Assembly (NCBI GenBank): GCA_947458525.1
Contig: CANHAG010000027.1
Location: forward strand, 1 to 9,326
DNA length: 9,326 nucleotides
Source of the DNA: Rhodospirillaceae bacterium
GTDB taxonomy: Bacteria > Pseudomonadota > Alphaproteobacteria > Rickettsiales > UBA3002
Direction: 5' to 3'
The translations under genes and the position numbers were made by a program. The stretch's first letter is position 1. Each line of letters opens with the position of its first letter. The notes below the pieces were generated by a model. The model made no database searches. It saw nothing but the letters and a program-made list of their open reading frames with translations, and was not told the DNA's origin. Shown in pieces: positions 7,530 to 9,326 of this stretch.

Positions 7530-7592
7530 GCGAATAGACTTGCCCCCACCAAGTGAACACGCAATTCCTTGTGAAAATCTTTCGCGCGGCGG

Positions 7593-7621
7593 GTGACAAA
7601 TGCGCGGCATGGTACTAGCCT
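7593..7621 (+). promoter_or_regulatory. Weak candidate promoter for the small secreted-protein gene and fmt
   Basis: GTGACA (7593-7598), 17-base spacer, TAGCCT (7616-7621), then seven bases to ATG 7629. The -35 is 5/6 and the -10 only 3/6. No Shine-Dalgarno stands before that ATG, so a leaderless start is possible. It lies in the 116-base gap after def. Confidence 0.3.
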
Positions 7622-7628
7622 CATATCC

Positions 7629-8057
7629 ATGCGGTTATTTTTTCTCATGGCGCTTTTCCTGCCGGTAGTGGCGCTTGCGCAGGCGCCGGTTGTGTCTCCC
7701 TCCTTTCCGGATTGGGCGGTAACGACTCTGGGTGGCGAGGCCACGGCACCTCCGCCAGCGCCAGAAAACGCCGCTCCCGCCGCTGTGCCGCAGGCACCCG
7801 CTGCTCCTGCCGCACCCACAGCTCCCGCTGCGCCGGTGTCTGACATCTGGCCGGCTGATACGGTGCCGGTATTTGTCAGAAGCTGCAGCAGGGGCCGCAG
7901 CGAACTGCTAGCACCCTGCCGCTGCACCATCGAAAACCTGATGAAAGCGATGCCCCACCGGGAATTTCTAGCGCTTTCAGAAAAAAATGCCGTCGCCACC
8001 GACCCGCGCTACATGAACATACGGCAGAATTGCGCTACCCGGCCACAGCAGCGATGA
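7629..8057 (+). CDS. Small secreted protein with Pro/Ala linker and four cysteines, unknown function
   Basis: I do not recognise a named family. The 142-residue product has a clear signal peptide (hydrophobic LFFLMALFLPVVALA, likely cut after AQA at residue 19), then a Pro/Ala-rich low-complexity stretch (about 38-70), then a compact C-terminal segment (about 76-138) with Cys86, Cys97, Cys99 and Cys135. The spacing C-x10-C-x-C-x35-C, with NLMKAMPHREFLAL between, resembles small exported proteins that carry a CxC motif and may form two disulfides in the periplasm; that resemblance is from memory. There is no cysteine at the cleavage site, so it is not a lipoprotein. A longer reading from GTG 7593 would add 12 residues before the signal peptide and is less likely. 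Its stop overlaps the fmt start by four bases (ATGA), so the two are probably translationally coupled. Confidence 0.8.
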   Translation: MRLFFLMALFLPVVALAQAPVVSPSFPDWAVTTLGGEATAPPPAPENAAPAAVPQAPAAPAAPTAPAAPVSDIWPADTVPVFVRSCSRGRSELLAPCRCTIENLMKAMPHREFLALSEKNAVATDPRYMNIRQNCATRPQQR

Positions 8058-9004
8058 ATCCGCTGCGTGTCATTTTCATGGGTTCCCCGGCTTTTGCGGT
8101 GCCAACGCTTCGCGCGCTGCTCGCCTCGCGCCATCAGGTGATTGCAATTTACACCCAACCTCCCCGTCCTGCCGGTCGCGGGCAGAAACTCACCCCCACC
8201 CTGGTCGCCGAAATCGCCGCTGAGCAACACCTTCCCCTGCTCACGCCGTTACGTCTGAAATCGCCCGAGATACAGGCAGAATTCGCCGCCCACGGGGCAG
8301 ATGTGGCGGTAGTGGCGGCCTATGGGCTGCTGCTGCCGCCCCCGGTGCTGGCCGCACCCCGCTTCGGCGCCATCAATCTTCACCCTTCTGCCCTGCCCCG
8401 CTGGCGCGGTGCGGCGCCAATTCATCGCACCCTTATGGCGGGTGACCGCACAACCGCCTGCTGCCTGATGCAGATGGAGGCTGGTCTTGATACCGGCCCC
8501 GTGCTGGCGCGGCAGGAAGTTGCGATTGCTGATGGTACAGACGCGGGCATGCTGCAGCACAGCATGGCAGAGCTTGGGGCGCAGATGATGGTAGAATATC
8601 TGGATCAGCTGGCAGAAGGAAGCGCGCCTGCCCCTCAGCCACAATCGCGCGAGGGCGTGACATATGCCGCCAAAATCACGAAAGAAGAATTGCGGCTTGA
8701 CTGGTCACTTCCCGCCGCCGCCCTGCGCCAGAAAATTCTCGGGCTTGCACCGGCGCCTGGCGCATATACGCTGCTGCAAGGCGAGCGGGTAAAAATTTTC
8801 CGTGCAGATCTGGCGGAATCTTCGCCCGGTACCGCCCCCGGCACGGTGCTGGATGGGCGTAACCTTACCGTCCAGTGTGGTGCAGGCACGGCGCTGCGGT
8901 TACGGGAAATTCAGCGCCCCGGCCAAAGACGCGGGGTGACAGAGGAAGTTTTGAAATCCTTTGTAATACAGGACAATAGTTTAATTTCTGATACTGATAC
9001 CTGA
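8054..9004 (+). CDS. fmt: Methionyl-tRNA formyltransferase
   Basis: Fmt transfers a formyl group from 10-formyl-tetrahydrofolate to Met-tRNA(fMet), allowing initiation. The 316-residue product has the N-terminal formyltransferase fold: VIFMGSPAFAVPTL (6-19), the tRNA-contacting loop QPPRPAGRGQKLTPT (35-49), and the active site INLHPSALPRWRGAAPI (107-123) and GLDTG (144-148). Catalytic Asn108, His110 and Asp146 are present. The C-terminal OB-like domain (about 205-310) is recognisable by GVTYAAKITKEELRLDW and QRRGVTEEVLKSF. The start at 8054 fits family N termini; no Shine-Dalgarno is visible, consistent with coupling through the ATGA overlap with the gene before it. A start 24 bases upstream in frame (8030) is less likely. 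Confidence 0.97.
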   Translation: MNPLRVIFMGSPAFAVPTLRALLASRHQVIAIYTQPPRPAGRGQKLTPTLVAEIAAEQHLPLLTPLRLKSPEIQAEFAAHGADVAVVAAYGLLLPPPVLAAPRFGAINLHPSALPRWRGAAPIHRTLMAGDRTTACCLMQMEAGLDTGPVLARQEVAIADGTDAGMLQHSMAELGAQMMVEYLDQLAEGSAPAPQPQSREGVTYAAKITKEELRLDWSLPAAALRQKILGLAPAPGAYTLLQGERVKIFRADLAESSPGTAPGTVLDGRNLTVQCGAGTALRLREIQRPGQRRGVTEEVLKSFVIQDNSLISDTDT

Positions 9005-9024
9005 GGTCTAACCTTGTGTTTTTT
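9001..9024 (+). terminator. Weak candidate intrinsic terminator after fmt
   Basis: AGGT-CTA-ACCT (9004-9014), extendable by two G-T pairs, is followed by GTG and six T (9019-9024). The stem is short and overlaps the fmt stop codon, so at best it is a weak terminator. Confidence 0.3.
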
Positions 9025-9055
9025 ATGGCCATTGTCCACAAGCCGCGGAAAGCAT

Positions 9056-9084
9056 TTGGAACTGTCTGAAAAATGTGTTAGTTT
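9056..9084 (+). promoter_or_regulatory. Candidate promoter for the DUF465-like gene
   Basis: TTGGAA (9056-9061), 17-base spacer, TAGTTT (9079-9084), in an A/T-rich stretch between fmt and the next gene; a leader of about 40 bases would follow. The A runs at 9100-9119 add to the low melting energy of this gap. Consensus match is moderate. Confidence 0.35.
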
Positions 9085-9132
9085 TCCGCACGAATAAGAA
9101 AAAAACAATCCGCAAAAAAATGGCAAGGCAGC

Positions 9133-9326
9133 ATGTTGACGCAATGGCAAGTAACTATGAACGATAATATCGTTGTCCTCAAACAGCTCGACGAACTTAA
9201 AGAACAGCATCGCAAACTCGATCACGAGATTGCTGAACTATCCGGTTCAGCCATGAATGAATTCCGTCTGGCGCAGTTGAAAAAACAGAAGTTGCGCATG
9301 CGCGATCAGATTATTATTCTCGAACA
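9133..9326 (+). CDS. DUF465 / YdcH-like small protein, 5' part (cut at window edge)
   Basis: The reading is open to the window edge (64 codons from 9133, 56 from ATG 9157). The sequence LKQLDELKEQHRKLDHEIAE, then FRLAQLKKQKLRMRDQIIILE, is the pattern of DUF465 proteins: a charged helical hairpin of about 60-80 residues, with the first helix ending in LDHEI and the second rich in Lys, Leu and Arg. The function of the family is unknown to me; members are common in alphaproteobacteria. The start is uncertain: ATG 9133 has AAGG four bases upstream, while ATG 9157 (MNDNIVVL) fits the usual N terminus better but has only a weak ribosome site. Confidence 0.82.
   Translation, partial: MLTQWQVTMNDNIVVLKQLDELKEQHRKLDHEIAELSGSAMNEFRLAQLKKQKLRMRDQIIILE

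Noticed and set aside
6877..7599. A 240-codon minus-strand frame over def
   Set aside because: Complement of def with all three deformylase motifs; it also crosses the def promoter. Treated as a shadow.
9013..9042. CTTGTG ... CACAAG inverted repeat after fmt
   Set aside because: Six-base arms with an 18-base loop and no T run on the downstream side; too weak to call a terminator or operator.
9120..9167. A 15-codon open frame overlapping the start of the DUF465-like gene
   Set aside because: Too short, without a good ribosome site or recognisable leader features such as repeated regulatory codons.
1..9326. Mobile elements, defence systems, CRISPR arrays or tRNA genes
   Set aside because: No transposase or integrase motifs, no direct-repeat array and no tRNA-like cloverleaf seen on either strand; every long stretch is accounted for by core genes.

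Overview
The window looks like chromosomal core DNA of an alphaproteobacterium. Three things point there: the gene run rpmF-plsX-fabH-ihfA-merR, a CckA-type hybrid histidine kinase (a cell-cycle regulator of that class), and protein motifs that read as alphaproteobacterial throughout. I cannot fix the order or genus from sequence alone. I see no insertion sequences, phage genes, tRNA or rRNA genes, or CRISPR arrays.

Layout. Positions 1-698 (minus strand) hold the N-terminal 232 codons of rpoN (sigma-54), cut by the window edge. It diverges from a plus-strand cluster at 943-4108: rpmF (ribosomal protein L32), plsX and fabH (phospholipid and fatty-acid synthesis initiation), ihfA (IHF alpha) and a MerR-type regulator. 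plsX and fabH share a base in TAATG and the other gaps are short, so this looks like one operon led by a TATAAT-containing promoter near 831-858. Convergent with it, on the minus strand (4142-6746), is cckA. It reads as two overlapping ORFs: the first has two membrane helices and two PAS domains; the second has a third PAS, HisKA, the ATPase domain and a receiver domain. One base out of frame near 5760-5824 separates them. Divergent from cckA is a plus-strand cluster: def (peptide deformylase), a small secreted cysteine-containing protein of unknown function, and fmt (Met-tRNA formyltransferase). The secreted-protein gene and fmt overlap by 4 bases (ATGA). At the right edge begins a DUF465/YdcH-like gene, also cut.

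How the genes fit together. plsX and fabH feed acyl groups into phospholipid and fatty-acid synthesis beside a ribosomal protein gene, a common growth-linked cluster. fmt adds the formyl group to initiator Met-tRNA and def removes it after synthesis. cckA would control CtrA phosphorylation through a phosphotransferase encoded elsewhere.

The most interesting signals are two. First, the cckA reading frame is broken. Second, several genes without a usable Shine-Dalgarno (rpoN and def most clearly, cckA and the small secreted gene more weakly) have a promoter-like -35/-10 pair whose -10 ends 6-7 bases before the start codon, predicting leaderless mRNAs. I found no evidence for an undescribed multi-gene system; the window is mostly ordinary core genome.
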